From JBJXHN01 sp046233135 (lineage in GTDB: Bacteria > Pseudomonadota > Alphaproteobacteria > Rhodospirillales > Rhodospirillaceae), in contig JBJXHN010000004.1 in the NCBI GenBank assembly GCA_046233135.1, positions 186,001 to 250,000 on the forward strand: a stretch of DNA of 64,000 nucleotides, given 5' to 3'. The notes beneath the pieces were generated by a model, which ran no database searches, was not told the origin of the DNA, and saw only the letters and a program-made list of their open reading frames with translations. Position numbers and translations under genes: made by a program. Within the stretch, counting starts at the first letter, position 1. Each line of letters starts with the position of its first letter. Positions 1-8,445 of the stretch are shown here, piece after piece.

Positions 1-137
1 AGGGCCGCTGGTGGGCGGGCGGGAACCGTATTCGGTGGGGGGAGCGAGCGCCATTGGCGGTGGGCGGGCTCCATATTCGCAAGATTGATCAAGGGCGTTT
101 GAGGCACTCTGAACGGGCTGCGAATAAGGAGAGTGCG

Positions 138-1025
138 ATGCCCCGCGAAGGGACCGTCAGTGACCACGGCCGCCGCATCGGCCGCGTGATCGATCATATG
201 GCCGCCCATCTGGACGAGGATCTGGATCTGGCGGTGCTGGCCGAGGTGGCCTGTTTTTCCCCCTGGCATTTCCATCGGATCTATCGCGAGACCGTGGGGG
301 AAACGCCGGTGGAGACCCTGCGCCGCCTGCGCCTGCACCGGGCCACCGTGGATCTTTTGCGGACGGCCGCGCCGCTCTCCGACGTGGCCCGCCGGGCGGG
401 TTACGGCTCTGTCGCGGCCTTTTCCCGGGCCTTTGCCGCCTTTGTGGGCCTGCCGCCGGCGGCGTTCCGGGATCAGGCCGCCCGGGGACCGGTGCCACCC
501 GGGGTTCCCCCTCTTTCCCTTAAGGAGACCCCCGCGATGTCGGAGACCTATGACGTCACCTTTCACGATGTGCCGGCCCTGACGCTGGCCGCGCTGCCCC
601 ATCAGGGCGATTACAATGCCATCGGGGCGGCGTTCGACCGCCTGATGGCCTGGGCCGGGCCGCGCGGTCTGATCGGCCCGGACAGCCGCAGCTTCGGCAT
701 TTACTACGATGATCCGGCGGCGGTACCGGCCGCCGACCTGCGCTCTCACGCCTGCCTGCTGGTGCCCGAGGGAACGGCGGCGCCGGACGGCGGCGTTCTT
801 TTGAGCCAGCCGCCGACCCGGGCGGCGGCGGTGACCCATGTGGGACCCTATGCCCAGCTGGAAGCGGCCTATGCCTGGTTGTACGGCCGCTGGCTGCCGG
901 CCAGCGGAGAGGAACCCGCCGACCGGCCCTGCTTCGAGGAATACCTGAACGATCCCCGCAGCGTGCCGCCCACCGACTGGCGCACCATGGTCTTCCTGCC
1001 GCTGCGGGATGCGCGGCCGGATTAG
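138..1025 (+). CDS. AraC-family regulator fused to a GyrI-like ligand-binding domain
   Basis: A 295-residue protein. The first 100 or so residues form an AraC-type double helix-turn-helix (FSPWHFHRIYRETVGETP and DVARRAGYGSVAAFSRAF are visible). From about residue 134 there is a GyrI-like/effector-binding domain, the SOUL-like fold that binds small molecules in Rob and SbmC relatives. I chose the ATG at 138 because AAGGAG lies a few bases upstream; an in-frame TTG at 54 has no such site. A second AAGGAG (522-527) precedes an in-frame ATG at 538, exactly where the GyrI domain begins, so that domain might also be made alone. The family usually responds to cationic drugs or stress; the ligand here is unknown. 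Confidence 0.85.
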   Translation: MPREGTVSDHGRRIGRVIDHMAAHLDEDLDLAVLAEVACFSPWHFHRIYRETVGETPVETLRRLRLHRATVDLLRTAAPLSDVARRAGYGSVAAFSRAFAAFVGLPPAAFRDQAARGPVPPGVPPLSLKETPAMSETYDVTFHDVPALTLAALPHQGDYNAIGAAFDRLMAWAGPRGLIGPDSRSFGIYYDDPAAVPAADLRSHACLLVPEGTAAPDGGVLLSQPPTRAAAVTHVGPYAQLEAAYAWLYGRWLPASGEEPADRPCFEEYLNDPRSVPPTDWRTMVFLPLRDARPD

Positions 1026-1038
1026 TCCGGCTGCTCCC

Positions 1039-2229
1039 TTAATCCAGCTGGTAGGTCACGGCTTTCAGATAGGCCGATTCCGGCAGCTTCGGATGCAGCG
1101 GATGGTCCGGGCCGGCCGCACCCTGGGCCAGGATGCGGCCGGTGCGGCCGGCCTGGGCGATGCCCCTGGCCGATTCCTCCAGGAACCGGTCCGTGGGCAT
1201 GTGGTGGGAGCAGGAGGCGAGGAACAGAAAGCCGCCCGGTTCCACCAGCGGCGCGGCGAGGCGGGCGACCTTGCGGTAGCCCTTGGCCGCCGGTCCCTGG
1301 TCCTTGCGGGTCTTGGCGAAAGCGGGCGGATCGCAGACGACGACACCGAACCGCTCTCCGGCCTTGGCGCGGCGCTCCATTTCGGCGAAGGCTTCGGCCA
1401 CGCACAGCTCCAGCCGGTCGGCCATTCCGGCCTCCTCGGCGGCGCGACGGGCCAGGGACAGGCCACTTTCACTGCGGTCCAGCAGCACCGCCCGCGTCGC
1501 TCCCCGGGCCAGCGCCAGCAGGCCGAAGGCGCCAGCGTAGCTGTAGACATCCAGCATCGTGCGACCGCGGGCCAGTCCGGCGACGAATGCGCGGTTGGGG
1601 CGCTGGTCGAAGAACCAGCCGGTCTTCTGCCCCGCCAGCGGGTCGGCCAGATAGGTCTGGCCGTTCTCGACGACCGGTACCGGGCCGTCCAGGCTGCCCT
1701 TCATCAGGCTGACCCCCTGGGCCAGCCCTTCCAGGCCGCGCACCGGGGCATCGTTGGACAGCACCACCACGCGCGGCGCCAGGACCTTGTCCAGGGCCTG
1801 GGCGATCTGCGGCAGCAGCTCGTCCATGCCGGCCGTGTTGGCCTGCACCACCACCACGTCGCCCAGGCGGTCGATGATCAGGCCGGGCAGGCCGTCGGCC
1901 TCGCCGTGGATCAGGCGGTAGTGGGGAGACTCGAACAAGGTGTCGCGCAGAGTGCGGGCGCGTGCAAGTCGGGCGGCGATCCAGCCGCCGTCGATGACGG
2001 TTTCCGGATCCCGGTCCAGCAACCGGGAAGCGATCAGCGAATGGGGGTTGAAAGTGGCGATCCCCAGCCGCTCGTCACCGGCGTCGATCAGCCTCACCAG
2101 ACTGCCGGCCGGCAGGGCCTTGGCCTCGGGAGTCATTGAGATTTCGTTGGAAAACACCCAGGGGTGGCCCTGGCGCAGGCGGCGGGAATGGCCCGCCAGA
2201 AGGCGGATGTCGTGAAGGGTATTCGTCAT
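1039..2229 (-). CDS. rlmI: Class I SAM-dependent rRNA methyltransferase, RlmI family
   Basis: A 396-residue protein that matches the length and layout of RlmI (COG1092), which makes m5C1962 in 23S rRNA in E. coli. An N-terminal PUA-like segment (RLRQGHPWVFSNEI) is followed by a linker with GWFFDQRPNR and a Rossmann methyltransferase fold (MLDVYSYAGAFGLLALARG for SAM binding, VVCDPPAFAKTRKD as the catalytic DPPxF-type motif, LASCSHHM near the end). The ATG at 2229 gives the usual family start; an upstream TTG adds nine residues with no good ribosome site. It stands alone, convergent with the AraC-type gene. The family is clear; the exact target base is inferred. Confidence 0.88.
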   Translation of the reverse strand: MTNTLHDIRLLAGHSRRLRQGHPWVFSNEISMTPEAKALPAGSLVRLIDAGDERLGIATFNPHSLIASRLLDRDPETVIDGGWIAARLARARTLRDTLFESPHYRLIHGEADGLPGLIIDRLGDVVVVQANTAGMDELLPQIAQALDKVLAPRVVVLSNDAPVRGLEGLAQGVSLMKGSLDGPVPVVENGQTYLADPLAGQKTGWFFDQRPNRAFVAGLARGRTMLDVYSYAGAFGLLALARGATRAVLLDRSESGLSLARRAAEEAGMADRLELCVAEAFAEMERRAKAGERFGVVVCDPPAFAKTRKDQGPAAKGYRKVARLAAPLVEPGGFLFLASCSHHMPTDRFLEESARGIAQAGRTGRILAQGAAGPDHPLHPKLPESAYLKAVTYQLD

Positions 2230-2386
2230 AGGTAAGGTTCCCCCGGGACGGGTCAAGGCTGGATGGGACGTTTGCGACCCTATCCGAAAGGACGCGTCGG
2301 CTCCACCGCAACGGCCGGATTTGGGTAAAAACCCTTTGGGACACTTAGTATTTCTCGGCCGATGCGGGGGCGATTCTGGGGGTGAT

Positions 2387-2400
2387 TTGATTTATGTCAA
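2387..2400 (+). promoter_or_regulatory. FNR/FixK-type operator upstream of ccoNOQP
   Basis: TTGATTTATGTCAA is TTGAT-N4-GTCAA, which matches the alphaproteobacterial FixK/FNR consensus (TTGAY-N4-GTCAA). Its centre lies 41.5 bp before the start site predicted from the -10 hexamer at 2424-2429, the classic position for a class II activator site. cbb3 operons are commonly induced by FixK or FNR under low oxygen. Confidence 0.85.
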
Positions 2401-2423
2401 TGGCGAGGGGGAGTGCTCCGGGG

Positions 2424-2429
2424 CATAGT
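2424..2429 (+). promoter_or_regulatory. Predicted -10 element of the ccoN promoter
   Basis: CATAGT resembles the sigma-70 -10 consensus and sits where a class II FNR promoter needs it relative to the 2387-2400 box. It would put transcription start near 2435 and leave a leader of about 330 nt. Confidence 0.5.
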
Positions 2430-2764
2430 CCCTCCGACCTTTGGCCGTGGGGCCGGATGGTCGTGCTTGGCCGTTGGTCTGCCGGTATGCGTGTTTGACC
2501 ACGTATTTCCGGGGGGCGCATGCCAGGCGGGGCCACACAAGGCCACACCGGCCAAAGCCGTATCGGCAACATGTCAGCAGGCGGCCATAACGGCACGACG
2601 CCGGCTGATGAAGGCCATGACAAGGGGGGTGCGCCAGTCACGGGGATCCGGAGGGGATGACCGGATGCCAATTGGACGGGGGTGCTCACGATACGAAGAG
2701 TTTTGCGAAGTTGACCGGGGGCATGGTGCCTCCTGGTCCCTATTGGTCGATTAAGGAGGCGGCA

Positions 2765-4255
2765 TTGACGCAGGCGACCATGGCGCAAGGCGCGCAGACG
2801 GACACGACGCCTTACGTTGAAGGTGTCATCAAGAAGTTCGTCATCGCGGCGGTTTTCTGGGGCGTGATCGGGTTTCTCGCCGGCGACTTCATCGCCTGGC
2901 AGCTTGCGTTCCCGGCGCTCGACCTGAACCTGGAATGGACGACCTTTGGCCGTCTGCGTCCGGTTCACACCTCCGCGGTGATTTTCGCTTTTGGCGGTAA
3001 CGTGCTGCTGGCGACGTCTCTGTACGTTGTTCAGCGGACCTGCCGGGCTTCCCTGTACGGGGGTGCGCCGCTCGCCAATATCATTTTCTGGGGCTATCAG
3101 CTGTTCATCGTGATGGCCGCCCTCGGCTACGTGCTCGGTGTGACCCAGGGCCGCGAATACGCGGAACCCGAGTGGTTCGTCGACCTGTTCCTGACGGTGG
3201 TCTGGGTGCTGTATCTCGCTGCTTTCGTGGGCACGATCCTGAAGCGCAAGGAACCGCACATCTACGTGGCCAACTGGTTCTATCTGGCGATGATCGTGAC
3301 CATCGCCATGCTGCACCTGGGCAACAACATGGCCATTCCCGTCGCCCTGCTGGGCGGCGACAGCTGGATCAAGAGCTACAGCTTCTTCTCCGGCGTTCAG
3401 GATGCCATGACCCAGTGGTGGTACGGCCACAACGCGGTGGGCTTCTTCCTGACCGCCGGCTTCCTGGCCATCATGTACTACTTCGTGCCCAAGCAGGCGC
3501 AGCGCCCGGTGTACTCCTATCGCCTGTCGATCGTGCACTTCTGGGCGCTGATCTTCCTGTACATCTGGGCCGGTCCTCACCACCTGCACTACACCGCGCT
3601 GCCCGACTGGGCGCAGACGCTGGGTATGGTCTTCTCCGTGATGCTGTGGATGCCCTCCTGGGGCGGCATGATCAACGGCCTGATGACTCTGTCCGGTGCC
3701 TGGGACAAGCTGCGGACCGATCCGGTGCTGCGCTTCCTGGTGGCGTCCGTCGGCTTCTACGGCATGTCCACCTTCGAAGGCCCGATGATGTCGATCAAGG
3801 CGGTGAACAGCCTGTCGCACTACACGGACTGGACCGTCGGCCACGTGCACTCCGGTGCCCTGGGCTGGGTTGCCTTCGTGTCCTTCGGCGCCCTGTACTA
3901 CATGGTTCCGGCCCTGTGGAAGCGGCGCAGCCTGTACAGCACCAAGCTGGTCAGCGTGCACTTCTGGATCGCCACCGTGGGTATCGTCCTCTACATCACC
4001 TCCATGTGGGTTTCCGGCATCATGCAGGGCCTGATGTGGCGTGCGTATGACGAACTGGGCTTCCTGCAGTACTCGTTCATCGAGTCCGTCGAAGCCATGC
4101 ACCCGTACTACATCATCCGGGCGACCGGCGGCGTGCTCTTCGTTCTTGGTGCCCTGGTGATGGTGTGGAACTTCTACAAGACCATCAAGGGTGACGTCCG
4201 CGAAGACAGCATGCAGGCCGCCTGGCTCGGCAGCCCTGCTGGCGCCCAGCAGTAA
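2765..4255 (+). CDS. ccoN: cbb3-type cytochrome c oxidase subunit I (CcoN)
   Basis: The catalytic haem-copper subunit of the high-affinity cbb3 oxidase, which reduces O2 at the haem b3-CuB centre in the inner membrane. The 496-residue product has about twelve membrane spans and the conserved histidine segments RPVHTSAVIFAFGG (haem b ligand), WWYGHNAVGFF (CuB region), WAGPHHLHY (the CuB His pair) and DWTVGHVHSGALGW (haem ligands). I chose the TTG at 2765 because AAGGAGG (2753-2759) lies five bases upstream; an ATG at 2780 is the alternative. It is first in ccoNOQP, with ccoO 15 bp downstream, and is likely induced at low oxygen through the FixK box. Confidence 0.97.
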   Translation: MTQATMAQGAQTDTTPYVEGVIKKFVIAAVFWGVIGFLAGDFIAWQLAFPALDLNLEWTTFGRLRPVHTSAVIFAFGGNVLLATSLYVVQRTCRASLYGGAPLANIIFWGYQLFIVMAALGYVLGVTQGREYAEPEWFVDLFLTVVWVLYLAAFVGTILKRKEPHIYVANWFYLAMIVTIAMLHLGNNMAIPVALLGGDSWIKSYSFFSGVQDAMTQWWYGHNAVGFFLTAGFLAIMYYFVPKQAQRPVYSYRLSIVHFWALIFLYIWAGPHHLHYTALPDWAQTLGMVFSVMLWMPSWGGMINGLMTLSGAWDKLRTDPVLRFLVASVGFYGMSTFEGPMMSIKAVNSLSHYTDWTVGHVHSGALGWVAFVSFGALYYMVPALWKRRSLYSTKLVSVHFWIATVGIVLYITSMWVSGIMQGLMWRAYDELGFLQYSFIESVEAMHPYYIIRATGGVLFVLGALVMVWNFYKTIKGDVREDSMQAAWLGSPAGAQQ

Positions 4256-4270
4256 GGGGGACTGTGACCA

Positions 4271-5014
4271 ATGAGCTTGATCAAGAAGCACGCCAAGATT
4301 GAGACGAACGTCCTGTTCCTCACCCTTGGGATCTTCGTCACCGTGATCATCGGTGGCCTGGTGGAAGTGGTGCCGCTGTTCACGGTGGAAAACGTCATCG
4401 AAGATGTGGAAGGGGTTCGCCCCTACTCCCCGCTGGAACTGGCGGGCCGGAACATCTACATCCGCGAAGGCTGCTACAACTGCCACAGCCAGATGGTGCG
4501 CCCGTTCCGCGACGAGCAGGAGCGGTACGGCCACTACAGCCTGGCCGCGGAAAGCCAGTACGACCATCCGTTCCAGTGGTCCTCCAAGCGCACGGGGCCT
4601 GACCTCGCCCGCGTTGGCGGCAAGTACTCGAACGAGTGGCACTGGCGTCACCTGCAGAACCCGCGCTCCGTTGTTCCGGAATCCATCATGCCGGACTACG
4701 GTCACCTGCTGAACAACGAACTGACCTTCTCCGACGCGGCCGCTCACATGTCCGCGCTGGAACTGGTCGGGGTTCCCTACTCCTCCATCGACGGGGCCTT
4801 GGAAAACGCTGCTGCGGATTTCGAAGCCCAGGCCACTCCGGATGCGGATCACGAGGGTATCCTCGCCCGTTACCCGAAGGCCGTTGTCGGTGACTTCGAT
4901 GGTCGTCCCGACGTGATCACCGAAATGGACGCCCTGGTGGCCTATCTCCAGGTCCTGGGCACCATGGTGGACTTCACCGAGTTCGACCCGGCCAAAGCCA
5001 ACGCTATCCGCTGA
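4271..5014 (+). CDS. ccoO: cbb3-type cytochrome c oxidase subunit II (CcoO)
   Basis: Membrane-anchored mono-haem cytochrome c that passes electrons to CcoN. The 247-residue protein has one N-terminal transmembrane helix (about residues 13-36) and a periplasmic cytochrome c domain with CYNCH at 68-72 followed by SQMVRPFRDEQERYGHYS, typical of the family. A methionine ligand is provided by the later SIMPDYGHLL segment. The ATG has a GGGGG-rich Shine-Dalgarno sequence overlapping the ccoN stop region. Length and context are standard. Confidence 0.97.
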   Translation: MSLIKKHAKIETNVLFLTLGIFVTVIIGGLVEVVPLFTVENVIEDVEGVRPYSPLELAGRNIYIREGCYNCHSQMVRPFRDEQERYGHYSLAAESQYDHPFQWSSKRTGPDLARVGGKYSNEWHWRHLQNPRSVVPESIMPDYGHLLNNELTFSDAAAHMSALELVGVPYSSIDGALENAAADFEAQATPDADHEGILARYPKAVVGDFDGRPDVITEMDALVAYLQVLGTMVDFTEFDPAKANAIR

Positions 5015-5086
5015 ATGGTTTCGTGCGGAAGATCAGTACTCGTACTCCTACGGTTCCTGTGAACCGGCAACGAATGAAGGTTGATC

Positions 5087-5251
5087 ATGGAAGAGATATC
5101 TCAATTTCTGCGCCAGTTCTGGGGTCTGTGGCTGATGCTGATCTTCGGCGGAATCACGCTCTGGGCTTTCTTGCCCAAGAACAAGGATCGGCTTGAGAAA
5201 CATGGCGAGATCCCCTTGCGGGATGACGACCAAGACGAGGAGCGAAAGTGA
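5087..5251 (+). CDS. ccoQ: cbb3-type oxidase small subunit CcoQ
   Basis: A 54-residue single-span membrane protein, read directly from the DNA. It begins MEEISQFLRQFWGLWLMLIF and has one hydrophobic helix (about residues 12-29) and a charged tail ending DDDQDEERK. This size, topology and position between ccoO and ccoP identify CcoQ, which stabilises the cbb3 complex. GAAGG lies six bases before the ATG. Its TGA overlaps the ATG of ccoP (TGATG), so the two are probably translationally coupled. Confidence 0.92.
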   Translation: MEEISQFLRQFWGLWLMLIFGGITLWAFLPKNKDRLEKHGEIPLRDDDQDEERK

Positions 5252-6135
5252 TGGCGGGCATTCCTGAAAAGGACGCCATTTCCGGCCAGACCACCACTGG
5301 CCACGAGTGGGATGGTATTAAAGAACTGAACACGCCCCTGCCTGGTTGGTGGGTGTGGGTGTTCTATCTGACGATCGTTTGGTCGATCGGTTACGTGATC
5401 GTCTACCCGGCGATCCCCCTGGGCAGCACCAACACGACCGGTGTGTTCGGCTGGAACGCGCGCGCCGCGTTGCAGGACGAATTGCAGGAAGCGGCTGCGA
5501 TGCATGCCCCGATGGTGTCCAAGATCGACGGCATGGATGTGGCCGCGATCCTGGACGACAGTGCGGTTCGTCCCTATGCGATCCGTGCCGGTGAAGTGAT
5601 CTTCAAGGAAAACTGCGCCCCCTGCCACCAGACCGGTGGGGCCGGCGCCTACGGTTTCCCGACCCTGGCCGACGACGAATGGCTGTGGGGCGGCGAGCCG
5701 GAAGCGATCTTCACCACCATCCAGTACGGCATTCGTGACCAGGATTACGCCGAGACCCGGTTCAACGAAATGCCGGCCTTCGATTACCTGTCCACAGATG
5801 AAGTGGATGCGGTGGTTGCCTACATCGTCGGCGCCTCCAGCGGCAATGCGCCGTCGGGTGAGGGCGAGCAGGTGTTCGTCGATAACTGCGCGGTGTGCCA
5901 CAACTCCGAAAGCAGCGGTCCGGTGCCCGATGGCAACCATGCCATGGGCGCTCCGGCTCTGAACAACCGCATCTGGTTGTACTCTGCGGCCGGTGCAGAC
6001 ATGACCGCCGAACAGATCAAGAGCCAGGTCCTGGCCCCGCAGCATGGCGTTATGCCCGGCTGGTCCGGCCGTCTGACCGACGCTCAGATCAAGGAAGCGG
6101 CGGTGTACGTCCACTCCCTGGGTGGTGGTCAGTAA
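5251..6135 (+). CDS. ccoP: cbb3-type cytochrome c oxidase subunit III (CcoP)
   Basis: Di-haem membrane cytochrome c that accepts electrons from soluble cytochrome c and feeds CcoO and CcoN. The 294-residue protein has an N-terminal cytosolic segment with the conserved GHEWDGIKELNTPLPGWW, one transmembrane helix (about 34-54) and two cytochrome c domains with CAPCH at 122-126 and CAVCH at 213-217. Methionine ligands appear in NEMPAFDY and GVMPGWSGRL. I chose the ATG at 5251, which overlaps the ccoQ stop; a GTG one codon earlier is possible. It is last in the operon, followed by a strong terminator. No ccoGHIS assembly genes lie in the window. Confidence 0.97.
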   Translation: MAGIPEKDAISGQTTTGHEWDGIKELNTPLPGWWVWVFYLTIVWSIGYVIVYPAIPLGSTNTTGVFGWNARAALQDELQEAAAMHAPMVSKIDGMDVAAILDDSAVRPYAIRAGEVIFKENCAPCHQTGGAGAYGFPTLADDEWLWGGEPEAIFTTIQYGIRDQDYAETRFNEMPAFDYLSTDEVDAVVAYIVGASSGNAPSGEGEQVFVDNCAVCHNSESSGPVPDGNHAMGAPALNNRIWLYSAAGADMTAEQIKSQVLAPQHGVMPGWSGRLTDAQIKEAAVYVHSLGGGQ

Positions 6136-6171
6136 GCGACCCCCCTCCCGGACAGACCACGCCGAAAAAAG

Positions 6172-6206
6172 AACCGCCCGGAGCGCGACGCTCCGGGCGG
6201 TTTTTT
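6172..6206. terminator. Bidirectional intrinsic terminator after ccoP
   Basis: A perfect 12-bp GC-rich stem (6174-6185 with 6189-6200) and a CGA loop, followed by six T on the plus strand and preceded by an A-run that gives a U-tract on the minus strand. It serves both ccoNOQP and the convergent HD-hydrolase gene. Confidence 0.92.
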
Positions 6207-6228
6207 CTTGGCCGAACAGCTCACGCTT

Positions 6229-6942
6229 TTATCTTTGGGCGGCGATGCGGTAGGCGGCTTCCAGCTGCTTGAAGGCCTCCAGGAACAGCTGTTCCACCGT
6301 CCGCACGGGCAGGGGGGACAGGGTGACGTCGGTCAGCGGCCTGGCCTTGATCTCCAGCACGCTGCGCACCTCCGGCTCGGCGAAGCCAGCCAGCTGCACC
6401 GCTTCGGTGGCCGCGGCTATCAGATCGGCTTTCTTGATTTTCTTCTTCATGTCCGGCGGCAGCCGGGCGGGCAGGCCGAACCGCAGATGGATGGCGCAGG
6501 TCAGCCGGTCCTCCACTTCCTTGAACACGTCTCCCACCGCCGCCTTCAGGGGCGTGATCATGTCATGGGTGACGTATTCGCTGCCGTCGTGCAGCAGCCC
6601 GGCAAACAGCAGATGCGGGCTGGGTTTGCTTTCCATCCGCCGCAGGATATCGACCACCAGCAGGCTGTGCTGGGCCACGGACCAGCCGTGTTCGCCCGTC
6701 GTCTGGCCATTCCAGCGGGTGTTGCGGGAGAGGCCGAGCGCGATATCGGTGATCTCGATATCCATTGGCGAGGGTTCGATCAGGTTCAGCCGCCGCCCTG
6801 ACAGCATCCGCTGCCACGTACGCGGCGCCTGCTGCCGTAACCGCGCCGCCGCTGCCGCATCCGGCGCCGGACGCTGCGGTTCGGCGGCAAGGGTCGGGGA
6901 CGCGGTATCGGCGGCGGATGGGCGGGTCGGCGAACGGCTCAC
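6229..6942 (-). CDS. HD-domain phosphohydrolase (YfbR-like)
   Basis: A 237-residue protein with an HD-superfamily metal-dependent phosphohydrolase core: GEHGWSVAQHS supplies the first His (about 92) and LLFAGLLHDGSEYVTHDM the HD pair (118-119) and later ligand. The family (COG1896) includes 5'-deoxynucleotidases. The open frame extends further upstream, but that part lies inside the MFS gene and has no domain. I chose the GTG at 6942 because it overlaps the MFS stop (GTGA) and has GGAGA upstream. The first 45 residues are low-complexity Ala/Pro. It is last in the leftward run and ends at the shared terminator. Confidence 0.82.
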   Translation of the reverse strand: MSRSPTRPSAADTASPTLAAEPQRPAPDAAAAARLRQQAPRTWQRMLSGRRLNLIEPSPMDIEITDIALGLSRNTRWNGQTTGEHGWSVAQHSLLVVDILRRMESKPSPHLLFAGLLHDGSEYVTHDMITPLKAAVGDVFKEVEDRLTCAIHLRFGLPARLPPDMKKKIKKADLIAAATEAVQLAGFAEPEVRSVLEIKARPLTDVTLSPLPVRTVEQLFLEAFKQLEAAYRIAAQR

Positions 6943-8333
6943 GAACGGGTCTCCGGAAGGGGGGCAACAAGGGGCTCTGCGGCGCTGGACGGCGAGGAGG
7001 GCGACTCGGCCATCGCCGTGTCGGCCGAGGCGTCTGCATCGAGGGCATCGAAGATGAAGGACAGCTGCGGGTCCTCCTCCTCCTCCGGCGCGCGGGGGTC
7101 CAGTTCGCCGGCCACGGGGGTGGTGCGGGCGACCATCTGGAAGGGCGCCTTGTCCTCCGGCGCCACGGCTTCCCGCACGGTCATCCGCCACAGGGTGTGC
7201 AGGGCCATGGCCACGCCGATGACGGCGGTGAACAGGAACAGGCCGGCCGGCCCCACGCTTTCCATGACCGGCGCGGCGAGCAGGGGTCCGATCACCGCGC
7301 CGACGCTATAGGACAGCAGCAGCCCGCCGCTGGCCGAGACCATATCGCCGGGGTCCAGGCGGTCGTTGGCCAGGGCCATGCTGACGGGATAGACGGCGGC
7401 AACCACCGCGCCGAACAGGGCGGCCATGGCCAGGGTGATCCAATAGGCGCTGCCGCTGGCCATGTCGGCCGGATCAATCAGCCCCTTCACGGCGATCAGC
7501 AGGCTGGACAGCACCAGGGCGATACAGGTGCCGATGACGATGATGCGGCGGTCCATGCGGTCCGACAGGGCACCCAGCGGCCATTGCAGCAGCAACCCTC
7601 CCAGGATCACTGCGCTCATGAACGCCGCGATGCCGTCCAGGGGCAGGCCGATGTCCCGGGCGAACTGCGGCCCCAGGCTGTAGAAGGACCCCAGCGTCAG
7701 CCCGCTGGTCAGGCAGCCGAAGACCCCGGTGGGCGAGACCTTGTACAGGCGGCGGAAGCCGAAGCTGCTGATCTCGGGCAGGGTGGGCTGGGGCATGCGG
7801 GTCATGGCCACGGGCACCACGGCCAGCGAGGCCAGGACGGAAACCATGGCAAACAGGCGGATGCCCGCCGTATCTCCCAGCATCAGCAGGAACTGGGCGA
7901 CCCCCTGGCAGGCATAGGTGGTGATCATGTACAGCGACAGGGTCAGCCCCCGGCTTTCCGACGTCGCCTGGGCGTTCAGCCAGCTTTCGGCGCACATGAA
8001 CAGGCCGGCCATGCAGAAGCCTTCGATCAGCCGCAGGGCGCCCCAGGTCCAGGGATCGCTGATCAGCGGGTGCAGCAGGCTGGCGGCGGAAAAGACCGAG
8101 GCCAGGATGGAAAAGGCGCGAATATGGCCGAAGCCGGCGATCATCCGGTAGACCTGCAAGGTGCCCAGCGTCAGACCAAGGAAATAGGCCCCCATGATCA
8201 GGGCGGACACGGTGGGACCCAGCTTCATGTCGGCCACACCGATACCCAGCAGGGTGCCCAGAAGGCCGTTGCCCAGCAAAAGAACGCCGACGCCGCACAA
8301 CAACGAGGCGACGGTGGGTATGACGCGGCCCAT
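6939..8333 (-). CDS. Major facilitator superfamily transporter (YcaD-like)
   Basis: A 464-residue membrane protein with about twelve hydrophobic helices, beginning MGRVIPTVASLLCGVGVLLLGNGLLGTLLG as in YcaD/sugar-efflux-like MFS proteins. An MFS loop motif is visible as GALSDRMDRR between mid-protein helices. A hydrophilic C-terminal tail of about 80 acidic/Ser/Pro-rich residues is not part of the permease core. I prefer the ATG at 8333, nine bases after GGAG; an in-frame ATG at 8348 is the alternative. It overlaps the HD gene by four bases. The substrate cannot be told from sequence. Confidence 0.82.
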   Translation of the reverse strand: MGRVIPTVASLLCGVGVLLLGNGLLGTLLGIGVADMKLGPTVSALIMGAYFLGLTLGTLQVYRMIAGFGHIRAFSILASVFSAASLLHPLISDPWTWGALRLIEGFCMAGLFMCAESWLNAQATSESRGLTLSLYMITTYACQGVAQFLLMLGDTAGIRLFAMVSVLASLAVVPVAMTRMPQPTLPEISSFGFRRLYKVSPTGVFGCLTSGLTLGSFYSLGPQFARDIGLPLDGIAAFMSAVILGGLLLQWPLGALSDRMDRRIIVIGTCIALVLSSLLIAVKGLIDPADMASGSAYWITLAMAALFGAVVAAVYPVSMALANDRLDPGDMVSASGGLLLSYSVGAVIGPLLAAPVMESVGPAGLFLFTAVIGVAMALHTLWRMTVREAVAPEDKAPFQMVARTTPVAGELDPRAPEEEEDPQLSFIFDALDADASADTAMAESPSSPSSAAEPLVAPLPETRS

Positions 8334-8445
8334 AGTCTCTGGCTCCATCTTCCCCGGTCGAAGGAAAACCGCCGCGTCGTTCGCTATGGGGGGCGTGGGG
8401 GAGCCGGTGGGGAACCGGCGGGACGACGCGGCGGGGGGCGGTCCT

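Larger units (their letters stand above)
2230..2764. other. Intergenic region between rlmI and ccoN
   Basis: This divergent 535-bp spacer contains a near-perfect FNR/FixK box (2387-2400), a matching -10 element and about 330 nt of apparent ccoN leader. No convincing coding sequence was found in it. A GTG-started frame at 2413-2754 has no domain and reads like leader sequence. Confidence 0.7.

Noticed and set aside
2413..2754. 113-codon frame in the ccoN leader, ending just before the ccoN ribosome site
   Set aside because: GTG start without ribosome site and no domain-like features; treated as untranslated leader, though a leader peptide cannot be fully excluded.
2345..4852. Long open frame on the minus strand opposite ccoN and ccoO
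   Set aside because: His/Gln/Val-rich composition with no domain; it is the antisense reading of highly conserved oxidase genes in GC-rich DNA.
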